Assembly: GCA_016182525.1 (NCBI GenBank)
Contig: JACPGL010000005.1
Span: 1-46,027, forward strand
DNA from: Candidatus Kerfeldbacteria bacterium
Lineage (GTDB): Bacteria > Patescibacteriota > Patescibacteriia > JACPL01
Direction: 5' to 3'
Length of the DNA stretch: 46,027 bases
The notes beneath the pieces were generated by a model. The model had not been told where the DNA came from. It saw only the letters and a program-made list of their open reading frames with translations, and ran no database searches. The position numbers and the translations under genes were made by a program. Position 1 is the stretch's first letter. The number at the start of each line of letters is the position of its first letter. This document shows positions 8,824 through 15,143 of the stretch, piece by piece.

Positions 8824-9189
8824 ATGACGCTTTCTGAAGCCCAAGGGGCAGTTCTAGAGTTTGCAAAGAAAAATGGGTGGGAAGACTACCCCAATATAGA
8901 CAAATTTGACCACATTCACGAAGAACTGCTTGAAATGAGCCAGTTCTTGCGGTATAAGTCCCGCGAAGAGCGTGAAAAGTTTGTTTCTGAGCACCAAGAA
9001 CTTTTCGAGAAGGAGCTTGGAGACGTGCTTTTCGGGCTGTTACGGCTCGCAAATCAGCTCGGAGTGGATGCAGAAAGGGGATTCCTAGCCGCAAAAGCGA
9101 AAATCGAGAAGAAATATACTTCTGGAGTAGCTGAAAACAAGACTATACATCAAAGCTCGGGAGATTCGCAGTTCGGGTCGCCAAGCTAA
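8824..9189 (+). CDS. MazG-like nucleotide pyrophosphohydrolase
   Basis: 121 residues. All-alpha NTP pyrophosphohydrolases of this family hydrolyse NTPs or dNTPs to NMP and pyrophosphate, often as house-cleaning enzymes. The metal-binding pattern is visible: EELLE (33-37) and, after the helix, ELGDVLF (64-70), fitting EExxE...ExxD. The C-terminal helix reads RGFLAAKAKIEKKY; the last 20 residues are polar and probably disordered. The stop codon is followed at once by the first parS-like site. The specific substrate cannot be told from sequence. Confidence 0.8.
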   Translation: MTLSEAQGAVLEFAKKNGWEDYPNIDKFDHIHEELLEMSQFLRYKSREEREKFVSEHQELFEKELGDVLFGLLRLANQLGVDAERGFLAAKAKIEKKYTSGVAENKTIHQSSGDSQFGSPS

Positions 9190-9190
9190 A

Positions 9191-9206
9191 TGTTCCACGT
9201 GGAACA
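9191..9206. promoter_or_regulatory. parS-like centromere site 1
   Basis: TGTTCCACGTGGAACA, a perfect 16-bp palindrome of the parS class bound by chromosomal ParB; the Bacillus consensus TGTTTCACGTGAAACA differs in one base per arm. It directly follows the MazG-like stop codon, about 8.8 kb from the dnaA start. Confidence 0.8.
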
Positions 9207-9270
9207 TTGACGAGAAGCGGATTTTGTGTCGTGATATACATATTACAACACAGATCTAATGTTCACGCAA

Positions 9271-9286
9271 TGTTCCACGTGGAACA
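9271..9286. promoter_or_regulatory. parS-like centromere site 2
   Basis: A second perfect TGTTCCACGTGGAACA, exactly 80 bp from site 1. Two identical 16-mers in a non-coding gap near the origin are hard to explain otherwise. No parA or parB gene is in the window. Confidence 0.8.
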
Positions 9287-9741
9287 TTCGTTCCCAAGAC
9301 CTGCGAGCCCAAAAGTTATCACTTCGGAGTATATGAGGAACTACCAGCCAGAATACCTTCTCGAACCACGCCCTCCGTTCGGGGAAAATTTTCGTCGTTC
9401 ACTTCGGGGAACCCTCGAAATTCGCTCGCTGATTACAGCTCGCTGCTTTCGTCTCCCTCTCGTTCACTCGTCCATTTGCAAGCCCTCACTACGGGAAGTG
9501 GTTCTCGAAAGTATTCCGGCTGTCGTTCCACATCTTCTCAAGAGACAAGATCACGACGGGTGGCAGCGGGAAAGCGGTCACACCGAGCGTAGCTGCACGA
9601 AGTGCGTGGAGCGAGGTGTGACAGGGTGCCCGCTGACAGGACCCGTGACCACTGCAATTGAGACAGAGGAGGCCGGCCGATGCGGCTCGGAGTAGCAGCC
9701 TTGTTGGCAATTGAGGCGGTATGCAGAGTCTATGGGAATAT
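9287..9741. other. Non-coding gap with inverted repeats
   Basis: No convincing gene. A degenerate inverted repeat joins about 9332-9368 to 9498-9530 (GGAAC...GAATAC...TCTCGAACCAC against GTGGTTCTCGA...GTATTC...GTTCC). A structured element H follows at 9549-9650. The long open frame through this gap has no family likeness and runs through parS site 2. Confidence 0.5.
9549..9650. repeat. Element H, copy 1
   Basis: Starts GATCACGACGGGTGGCAG (9549-9566, identical at 29510-29527) and ends near GACAGGACCCGTGACC. The ends are roughly inverted. Inside, CAGCGGG/CCCGCTG and GTCACACC/GGTGTGAC form a long hairpin. Confidence 0.6.
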
Positions 9742-9814
9742 GGGCCAATAGCTCAGTTGGTAGAGCGCAGCATTCGCATTGCTGAGGTCAGGGGTTCGAC
9801 TCCCCTTTGGTCCA
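9742..9814 (+). tRNA. tRNA-Ala (anticodon CGC)
   Basis: 73 nt. Acceptor GGGCCAA/TTGGTCC; D arm GCTC/GAGC; anticodon stem CAGCA/TGCTG with loop TTCGCAT; T arm AGGGG/CCCCT with TTCGACT. Discriminator A, no encoded CCA (ACCG follows). Confidence 0.96.
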
Positions 9815-9818
9815 CCGA

Positions 9819-9855
9819 TGTTCCAGTACCTGCCTGCCGGTAGGTAGAGAGCATT
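9819..9855. repeat. Palindrome A copy 2 with degenerate parS-like arms
   Basis: Core CCTGCCTGCCGGTAGGTAG (9829-9847) with arms TGTTCCAGTA on the left and GAGCATT on the right. It resembles copy 1, with more mismatches. Confidence 0.6.
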
Positions 9856-9925
9856 GCAGGAAATGTATATTTGTGTTCTAGTAAACATACTAGGACATAA
9901 AATACATAGAAAGTCAAATACTTAA

Positions 9926-9948
9926 TGTCCAAAGCTAAGCTTTGGCCA
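9926..9948. repeat. Palindrome B copy 1
   Basis: TGTCCAAAGCT / AAGCTTTGGcCA. One of four copies in the window (also 15113, 25093, 27167). It sits six bases before tRNA-Val. Confidence 0.8.
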
Positions 9949-9953
9949 CTCTC

Positions 9954-10027
9954 GGGTCTGTAGCTCAGTTGGTTAGAGCGCACGATTCACATTCGTGAGG
10001 TCAGAGGTTCAACTCCTCTCAGGCCCA
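9954..10027 (+). tRNA. tRNA-Val (anticodon CAC)
   Basis: 74 nt. Acceptor GGGTCTG/CAGGCCC with one G-U pair; D arm GCTC/GAGC; anticodon stem CACGA/TCGTG with loop TTCACAT; T arm AGAGG/CCTCT with TTCAACT. Discriminator A, CCA not encoded. Confidence 0.96.
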
Positions 10028-10102
10028 CTCGAAAGTTGATGGATTATAGGATTTATGTTGTAATATAGATTTAGCTTTCCTCATCCATACTTTGTCAATA
10101 TA

Positions 10103-10132
10103 CTATCCACATCTTGCTCCTCTTTATCCACA
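10103..10132. promoter_or_regulatory. DnaA boxes upstream of the MscS-like gene
   Basis: TTATCCACA at 10124-10132 is a perfect high-affinity box; CTATCCACA at 10103-10111 differs at one base. Related ATATCCAGA and TTGTCCACT sequences follow by 10155. This is a better box cluster than any in the dnaA-dnaN gap. Confidence 0.55.
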
Positions 10133-10212
10133 GCATATCCAGATTCTTGTCCACTTGCTATACTTAAGGATGTTTTAAGGTCATGTTCACCAGTGAGAGG
10201 AGGTGATTCGGA

Positions 10213-10842
10213 ATGACAACAATTGAAACATGGGGGGAGCTCCTTGTGGGTTCTTTCCAAGATCTGTGGCTCCGTTTTATCAGCTTGTTGCCGGAACTTT
10301 TAGCAGCGCTCATCGTTTTCATTGCTGGGTGGCTCATTGCAATGGCCATTGAGCGTGTGGTTGTGCTCATTGTGGAAAAGCTGTGGATTGAAAAACTTGC
10401 TGAACGGGTGAAGTTGAATGAATTACTCGTGTTTCTCCTTGCCGCGTCAGACATCCTTGGTCTTTCAGAGGTGACGCAGTTTTTGAACCGTGTGTTGCTC
10501 TACGTACCGAACGTTGTCGTGGCTGTGCTCATCCTCCTGCTCGGTATTATTTTCGGTCGGTTTGCCGAGCGCGTGGTGCATGGGAGTTTGCAAGCGGCGA
10601 AGTTTGCATCAGCCGGCATGCTCGCTGGTCTTGCAAAATGGATGATCACGGTGTTTGCGATTCTTGCCGCGCTGATCCAACTCAAAATTGCCGAGACCAT
10701 GCTGAACACGCTCTTTACCGGATTTGTGGCCATGATTGCGCTTGCCGGAGGTTTGGCATTTGGACTTGGGGGCAGGGAAGAGGCGCAGCGCGCGCTTCAA
10801 CAACTCAAGAGTGATATTAGTCGTCGGCATGGGCCGATGTAA
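10213..10842 (+). CDS. MscS-type conserved membrane-helix protein
   Basis: 209 residues with about four hydrophobic helices (roughly 24-46, 92-116, 132-152 and 165-185). The last ends in a glycine/alanine-rich stretch (IALAGGLAFGLGGREEAQ) like the pore-lining helix of small-conductance mechanosensitive channels. It matches the short conserved TM-helix proteins related to MscS but lacks the cytoplasmic beta domain, so channel activity is an inference. Start ATG 10213 has a full Shine-Dalgarno (AGGAGGTGA, about six bases upstream), much better than the core genes here. A terminator hairpin follows. Confidence 0.75.
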   Translation: MTTIETWGELLVGSFQDLWLRFISLLPELLAALIVFIAGWLIAMAIERVVVLIVEKLWIEKLAERVKLNELLVFLLAASDILGLSEVTQFLNRVLLYVPNVVVAVLILLLGIIFGRFAERVVHGSLQAAKFASAGMLAGLAKWMITVFAILAALIQLKIAETMLNTLFTGFVAMIALAGGLAFGLGGREEAQRALQQLKSDISRRHGPM

Positions 10843-10854
10843 AGCGTCTCAAAA

Positions 10855-10896
10855 AAGATCCGTCTCGTGGTCGACCAGGCGGATCTTGTGTTTTCT
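10855..10896 (+). terminator. Intrinsic terminator of the MscS-like gene
   Basis: Stem AAGATCCG (10855-10862) / CGGATCTT (10880-10887), inner palindrome TGGTCGACCA, then GTGTTTTCT. Confidence 0.75.
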
Positions 10897-10931
10897 AAAG
10901 GTTTTTGCTAGTCTGAATCAGAAATAACCGT

Positions 10932-10982
10932 CGCAAAAATTTGGTGCGCAGGGAGCGGAGCGACCGAGCACGAATTTTTGCG
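10932..10982. repeat. Hairpin CGCAAAAATT / AATTTTTGCG
   Basis: 10-bp perfect arms at 10932-10941 and 10973-10982 with a purine-rich loop. Position downstream of a terminator suggests repeat debris rather than regulation. Confidence 0.55.
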
Positions 10983-10992
10983 AAGAGCGGGA

Positions 10993-11102
10993 CACGAACG
11001 GAAACTGGAGTCTCGCACCATAGATTTCTCGACAGCAGTTCGACAAGCTCACTGTGACATTGCTCGGAATGACATGGTGCGAGACGGAAGTTGCAGTTCG
11101 TG
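10993..11102. repeat. Nested inverted repeat upstream of tRNA-Ala(GGC)
   Basis: Outer imperfect arms of about 29 bp at 10993-11021 and 11074-11102; the inner parts GTCTCGCACCAT / ATGGTGCGAGAC are perfect. The 52-bp interior holds another repeat-like sequence (TTCTCGACAGCAGTTCGACA ... ATTGCTCGGAATGAC). Confidence 0.75.
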
Positions 11103-11111
11103 ATCACGCGA

Positions 11112-11187
11112 GGGCCCTTAGCTCATTTGGTAGAGCGCGTCCATGGCATGGACGAGGCGACCGGTTCGATCCCGGTAGGGTCCACCA
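11112..11187 (+). tRNA. tRNA-Ala (anticodon GGC), CCA encoded
   Basis: 76 nt. Acceptor GGGCCCT/AGGGTCC; D arm GCTC/GAGC; anticodon stem CGTCC/GGACG with loop ATGGCAT; T arm ACCGG/CCGGT with TTCGATC. Discriminator A is followed by an encoded CCA, unlike the three other tRNAs here. Confidence 0.96.
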
Positions 11188-11258
11188 CAAAAACTTCTAA
11201 CGAATTCGTTGAGGACGCTTCGATATCCAACGCGTCTTGAAAGGTACTCTCATACCCC

Positions 11259-11287
11259 TTGTTTTTTATTTTGAAAAGGTGTATAAT
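11259..11287 (+). promoter_or_regulatory. Predicted promoter of the AbiE-type operon
   Basis: TTGTTT (11259-11264), a 17-bp spacer, and a perfect TATAAT (11282-11287). The start would be near 11294, within the palindrome described next. Confidence 0.75.
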
Positions 11288-11290
11288 TTA

Positions 11291-11321
11291 ACTGGAAGTA
11301 ACCTTTAAGGTATTTTCCAGT
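11291..11321. promoter_or_regulatory. Palindromic operator candidate of the AbiE-type operon
   Basis: 31-bp imperfect palindrome: arms ACTGGAA (11291-11297) and TTCCAGT (11315-11321) around the centre ACCTTtAAGGT. It covers the predicted transcription start. AbiEi antitoxins are known to repress their own promoters by binding inverted repeats, so this is the likely site. Confidence 0.6.
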
Positions 11322-11328
11322 CCATAAT

Positions 11329-11928
11329 ATGCACAATAAACCAGGAAAAGGGGAGTATTTAGAAGTGTTATTGCGATCACCACGGACCGTCTTTTCGACC
11401 AAGGATGTGGCAATGCTTTGGGGCGAAGAAAGAGAAAGCACGGTCACGAGTCGGTTGAATAAATACGTGAAAGCCGGGAAGCTCGTCAGAGTTCGTCGCG
11501 CCCTCTATGCCAAAGATGAACACTACGATCGTCACGAATTGGCAACAAGAATCTATACCCCTTCCTATATCAGCTTCGAGACGGTCTTAACGCGAGCGGG
11601 AGTCAATTTTCAGTTTTACAATACTCTTTTTGTTGCATCGTATGTCACTCGCGAAATTGACGTTGCTGGGCAGAACATTTCTTTTATTCGGATGAAGGAC
11701 TACGTTTTGACGAACATTACGGGCATTGAACACCCGAACGGCATTGCGACCGCAACGAAAGAGCGCGCCTTTTTGGATCGAATCTATGTGAGTAAAGACT
11801 ACCATTTTGACAACTTGAATGTGTTGGATTGGGAGAAGGTTTTTGAAATTTTGCCGATCTATCATAACAAACGGATGGAGAAGAAAGTGAAGAAATACTT
11901 TGAGTATCATAAGAGTACAATCGTATGA
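11329..11928 (+). CDS. AbiEi-type antitoxin / transcriptional regulator
   Basis: 199 residues. The N-terminal winged-helix region (VFSTKDVAMLWGEERESTVTSRL, then YVKAGKLVRVRRALYAK) matches the antitoxin DNA-binding domain of AbiEi proteins. The C-terminal half (YISFETVLTRAGV, KERAFLDRIYV) matches the conserved part that counteracts the nucleotidyltransferase toxin. In this type IV-like system the antitoxin does not bind the toxin stably. The stop overlaps the toxin start by four bases (ATGA), indicating translational coupling. No strong Shine-Dalgarno is visible; the leader is short and contains the palindrome. Confidence 0.85.
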   Translation: MHNKPGKGEYLEVLLRSPRTVFSTKDVAMLWGEERESTVTSRLNKYVKAGKLVRVRRALYAKDEHYDRHELATRIYTPSYISFETVLTRAGVNFQFYNTLFVASYVTREIDVAGQNISFIRMKDYVLTNITGIEHPNGIATATKERAFLDRIYVSKDYHFDNLNVLDWEKVFEILPIYHNKRMEKKVKKYFEYHKSTIV

Positions 11929-12617
11929 TGATCGATTATGCAAAACATAAAAACATCCTGCTTCAAATTCTGAAGGATATCTATTCTGATCCCAGTATCG
12001 CGCCTTATGTGGGCTTTAAGGGCGGCACCGCAGCTCATTTGTTTTATGGCTTGAATCGAGATTCAGTTGATTTGGATTTCGATTTGCTCGACGAAAACAA
12101 GGAGCAAGTTGTGTTTGAAGAAATTCGAAAGATCGCCTCTGGGTACGGGAAAATCATTGAGTCTCGGATAAAGCGGTTTAATCTTTTCAATATGATATCA
12201 TACGAAACAAAAGCACAGAACATTAAGATCGAAGTCAATCGACGAAAGTTTGGTTCGCGGTATGAGCTCAAAACATTGCTCGGCATCTCAATGTTAGTGA
12301 TGGTCCAAGAAGATATGTTTGCCAACAAGCTTCTGGCAATGGTTGAACGTATCGGGAGAACGAGCCGTGATATTTATGATGTATGGTTTTTTTTAAAGAA
12401 CAACTGGCCAATACAGAGAGAGATCATCGAGCAGCGCTCCGGACTGTCGTTTACGGAGTTTTTGCAAAAGGGCATCGAGCAATTAGAAAAAATGAACAAC
12501 AAAAATATCCTTGTAGGCTTGGGCGAGTCGCTCACGAGATCACAAAAAGACTGGGCTCGCGCAAAGCTTCGAACTGAGACAATCTTTTTATTGAGAGCTC
12601 GACTGGAGAGCGAATGA
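11925..12617 (+). CDS. AbiEii-type nucleotidyltransferase toxin
   Basis: 230 residues. The DNA polymerase beta-like nucleotidyltransferase core is visible: FKGGTAAHLFYGLNR (glycine motif) followed by DSVDLDFDL, whose acidic residues would bind metal. Downstream, MVQEDMFANKLLAM and RTSRDIYDVWFFL are typical of AbiEii (DUF1814) proteins. Members inhibit growth by modifying tRNA or related substrates; the substrate here is unknown. ATG 11925 overlaps the antitoxin stop; ATG 11928 is an equally placed alternative. A stable hairpin follows the gene. Confidence 0.88.
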   Translation: MMIDYAKHKNILLQILKDIYSDPSIAPYVGFKGGTAAHLFYGLNRDSVDLDFDLLDENKEQVVFEEIRKIASGYGKIIESRIKRFNLFNMISYETKAQNIKIEVNRRKFGSRYELKTLLGISMLVMVQEDMFANKLLAMVERIGRTSRDIYDVWFFLKNNWPIQREIIEQRSGLSFTEFLQKGIEQLEKMNNKNILVGLGESLTRSQKDWARAKLRTETIFLLRARLESE

Positions 12618-12625
12618 AACAGCCG

Positions 12626-12662
12626 CCGGGTTCAGGGACTCCGTGATGGAGTGTGAACCCGG
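12626..12662 (+). terminator. Hairpin after the toxin gene
   Basis: Stem CCGGGTTCA (12626-12634) / TGAACCCGG (12654-12662) with inner ACTCC/GGAGT. Very stable, but no U-tract follows. Confidence 0.55.
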
Positions 12663-12688
12663 CTGGCCAACGTAAGCAGGAACGCTGC

Positions 12689-13117
12689 TCACGTAAAGGT
12701 AAAGCTCACGGCGAGTAACTTCCGCTCGCCGAGGCCCACCCACACTGTTGTCTTGCCCACCGTGAGGTGGGGGCCGACGACGAGGTCACGATACAGGTTC
12801 TCGGCTGTCACCCCCACGCCGTGGTGGGTGATACGGCCGAGATAGTACCAGCGATCGTCAAGATCGGGGAAGTGCTCGACCACCGCGAATGCCGATCCAC
12901 GGTTCTTCAACCAGTTCGCCGTCATAAGTGCGGCGACCGCGAACTCCGGCGCGTCATGCAAGTTCCATGTGGAACCTGCTCTTCCTCCGAGCCAGCTTTC
13001 GACCGATCCGATCTGGAGACGACGCTGCAGGCCGATCTCTCCAAGTCCCCAGCCGGCAGTCCCCCCGCCCGAAAATGAGAGCTGCCCAGCTTGGATGAAG
13101 AAGGGGACCCTTGAATG
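12689..13117 (-). pseudogene. Truncated GC-rich beta-barrel-like gene
   Basis: 142 codons stay open after an in-frame TGA (13118-13120), with no ATG or GTG start; the first TTG (12961) would discard a third of the sequence. The translation has alternating hydrophobic and polar residues rich in Gly and aromatics (GWGLGEIGLQRRLQIG, RWYYLGRITHHGVGV, LLAVSFTFT), as in transmembrane beta-strands, and looks like the C-terminal half of a larger protein. GC content is far above the core genes. A degenerate parS-like AGTTCCATGTGGAACC (12961-12976) lies inside. Probably a decayed relative of the exported GC-rich proteins at 23117-27117. Confidence 0.6.
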
Positions 13118-13151
13118 TCAACCCAAAGTGCAAATGCGTGAAGTAGCCGCC

Positions 13152-13171
13152 CCGCCGTTTGGCGGTTTTTT
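13152..13171 (+). terminator. Intrinsic terminator-like hairpin
   Basis: CCGCC-GTTT-GGCGG followed by TTTTTT (13166-13171). No plus-strand gene clearly ends here. Confidence 0.6.
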
Positions 13172-13309
13172 GGAGTGAGCGCGAGTTCGTTTATGGATTT
13201 GCAATTTTTTGAGAGGTATGGTAAGGTTCGCCGAAATTCCTTGTTGGGCAAATGGCGCGCCTAACAGGAGTTTATGAAGCCTGACAGCAGGCTTCGTGGA
13301 GGCCATTCT

Positions 13310-13759
13310 ATGGCCAGTATCAGAAGGTTCTTCGCGGCCGCCGTTCTGGGTCTCGCTTCCGTCGTCCTTTCCGGCCGGGTCGCCGACGCGTTCGTCGGCA
13401 CCGACCAGTTCGCCGTCGAGGGCGACGCGACGGTGACCTTCACCTTCGGCATGTATTTGAAGTGGCAGCCGAGTGAGTCGAGGTTCCTCTGCACCATCTT
13501 CTGGCCGGACGCCACGCAGGACGTGTTCGTCAAGGTCAAGGAGGAGCAGTTGGACATGCTCATTCACGACGCCACCACCGGAGGTGGAACGCTGTTCAAC
13601 GGCACGTGGTTCCCTCTCGTCGACGATGGCGCCTACGAGATCTCGGTGCGCGTGGACTACGAGTCTGGGAAGCCGGTGAACACGGAGCTCGTCGCCCTCA
13701 CGGACGTGAGCGACCAGTTCACTGAGAACCCGATCGTCAGCCCGAGGAAAAGGTTCTGA
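13310..13759 (+). CDS. GC-rich exported protein with signal peptide
   Basis: 149 residues from ATG 13310, chosen because GGAGG (13298-13302) lies seven bases upstream and a signal peptide starts there (basic ASIRRFF, hydrophobic AAAVLGLASVVLSG, cleavage near VADA-F). An upstream ATG at 13274 would add 12 residues that encode the small hairpin GAAGCCTG/CAGGCTTC. The mature part is a small beta-rich domain (DATVTFTFGMYLKW, YEISVRVDYESG). No family recognised. Base composition and the strong Shine-Dalgarno differ from the core genes, suggesting transfer. A long GC-rich hairpin follows. Confidence 0.7.
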   Translation: MASIRRFFAAAVLGLASVVLSGRVADAFVGTDQFAVEGDATVTFTFGMYLKWQPSESRFLCTIFWPDATQDVFVKVKEEQLDMLIHDATTGGGTLFNGTWFPLVDDGAYEISVRVDYESGKPVNTELVALTDVSDQFTENPIVSPRKRF

Positions 13760-13764
13760 CCCCC

Positions 13765-13813
13765 AAGACGCCAGCCCCGTCGGCCGCTTTCATGCGAGCC
13801 GGCGGGGCGTCTT
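13765..13813 (+). terminator. Long hairpin after the GC-rich exported protein gene
   Basis: AAGACGCC..GCCCCG..GGC pairs with GCC..CGGGGCGTCTT across a loop of about 12 nt. The U-tract is poor. Confidence 0.6.
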
Positions 13814-13869
13814 CGATTCGGTGAAAACCAAAATCCGCTTCGTTAGAGAGAGCGGATCGTGGTCCGGCG

Positions 13870-15051
13870 TTATCGTTTCTCCGGCATCATGAACTGCACA
13901 GCGCGGTTCGCGTCTTTGCAGTAGCGAAGGCCGAGATACACGTTCGTGGTTTTTTCGACAACGGTCTGCCAGTCGAAACGCGCGAGGGTTTCCTCTTGAA
14001 TTTCTGGTGAGCGTGCCATGAGCACATCGTGCCTCGCCAACATCTCTCGCAGCTTTTGTACAATACTTTGAACATTACGAAGTGCATACGTTCCGGCAGT
14101 TGCTGCAATTTCATGATTCACGGGGATGCTCGACACGAGCACCGGCTTGCCATAACTCATGGCTTCAAGCGTTGCCGTTGGGCAGCCTTCGGAGTTGGAC
14201 ATGTTGACATAGAACAGACAGTTCGAAAACAGTTCCTCTAACATCTCCCCATCTTGCCGTCCGCAAAATACGATACGATCGTCGCCGTCAGAAAGAGCGC
14301 GGAGAGATGCCTCATAAGAATCTGTATACGATGCATCGCCGGCAATCGCGAGTGTGACGTCTGTCTGAATCTGCTTGAAGGCTTCAATCACGAGATGAAT
14401 ATTTTTGTGCGGGATTAAGCGGCTGGCGATGAGGATGTATTCATTCGCGCACAACCCAAACTGTTCCGTAATCTTTTGCGCTGGGCGAGACACAGGGCGA
14501 ACCACGCCGGTCGGAATGACGATCGCGTCTTTGTTGTATGTGCGTCGCGCATAGGCAGCATTGGTTTCGGATGTTGTAATCGTGACATGAGGGAACGTCA
14601 GAGCGGTCCACTCCGCGCATCGCAACACCCACTTTGCGAATCGTCCCCATTTGCCGTGCTCGCGGTCAATACTGTGGAACGTCACCATCACGCGCGCGTG
14701 CGGCCGGAACAGACGAGGCACAAACGCAAGGAGCGACGGGCCAATGCTTTGAAAATGGAAAATGTCCGCGCCAATCCACACGGCGTGGAGTGTTGCAAGA
14801 AGGGTGTGGGTGATCGTGTCTAAATGTTTGGTTCGAAGCGACGGCAACCGTTTCACGCGCACGCCGCCAATCATCTCCTCATCTTTGGATGTCGTGTAGG
14901 GTCGAGCGTACACAATGACCGGGAATCCTTTTTCCGCAACCCGAAAGCTGAGTTCCCGAACATGAGTTTCGACGCCTCCGGTGACGTTTGAGATCCCCTT
15001 TTGCCCGATAAAGGCAATAAGGGGTTTTGAAGAGGTTGACATAAAGATCAT
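13870..15051 (-). CDS. GT4-family glycosyltransferase
   Basis: 393 residues from ATG 15051; ATG 15042 (MSTSSKPLIAFIGQKG) is also possible, and a GTG lies at 15063. The GT-B fold pattern is clear: N-terminal IAFIGQKG..TGGVETHVRELS, then the sugar-nucleotide domain with LIASRLIPHKNIHLVIEAF and the donor-binding stretch NSEGCPTATLEAMSYGKPVLVS (EGCPTATLEA carries the conserved E-x7-E glutamates). Such enzymes add sugars from nucleotide or polyprenyl donors during polysaccharide or glycan synthesis at the membrane. It is the last gene of the minus-strand surface region, separated from the next gene by palindrome B. Confidence 0.88.
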   Translation of the reverse strand: MIFMSTSSKPLIAFIGQKGISNVTGGVETHVRELSFRVAEKGFPVIVYARPYTTSKDEEMIGGVRVKRLPSLRTKHLDTITHTLLATLHAVWIGADIFHFQSIGPSLLAFVPRLFRPHARVMVTFHSIDREHGKWGRFAKWVLRCAEWTALTFPHVTITTSETNAAYARRTYNKDAIVIPTGVVRPVSRPAQKITEQFGLCANEYILIASRLIPHKNIHLVIEAFKQIQTDVTLAIAGDASYTDSYEASLRALSDGDDRIVFCGRQDGEMLEELFSNCLFYVNMSNSEGCPTATLEAMSYGKPVLVSSIPVNHEIAATAGTYALRNVQSIVQKLREMLARHDVLMARSPEIQEETLARFDWQTVVEKTTNVYLGLRYCKDANRAVQFMMPEKR

Positions 15052-15112
15052 GCACCTTACCACAAAATTTGTTGCGCTGTCAAGCCTCCTTTTTTGCTAA
15101 TCTTCGCAATTT

Positions 15113-15135
15113 TGTCCAAAGCTAAGCTTTGGACA
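15113..15135. repeat. Palindrome B copy 2
   Basis: Perfect arms TGTCCAAAGCT / AGCTTTGGACA around one base, eight bases past the stop of the Ig-like surface protein gene (minus strand). It may serve as that gene's 3' hairpin. Confidence 0.85.
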
Positions 15136-15143
15136 TATGCTTC

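Noticed and set aside
9207-9695. Open frame of 162 codons on the plus strand between the MazG-like gene and tRNA-Ala
   Set aside because: No family likeness, low-complexity composition, and it runs through parS site 2 and element H.
9287-9741. RNase P RNA or tmRNA in the structured non-coding gap
   Set aside because: The conserved core sequences of those RNAs are not seen; the pairing is explained by inverted repeats.
12767-13078. Plus-strand open frame of 103 codons opposite the truncated barrel-like gene
   Set aside because: The minus reading has regular strand-like sequence; the plus reading is Arg/Cys-rich and featureless.
13118-13120. TGA before the truncated barrel gene read as glycine (recoded genetic code)
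   Set aside because: Other genes (gyrA, abiE genes, methyltransferase) end properly at TGA, and the upstream sequence beyond this TGA is a terminator hairpin, not protein-like.
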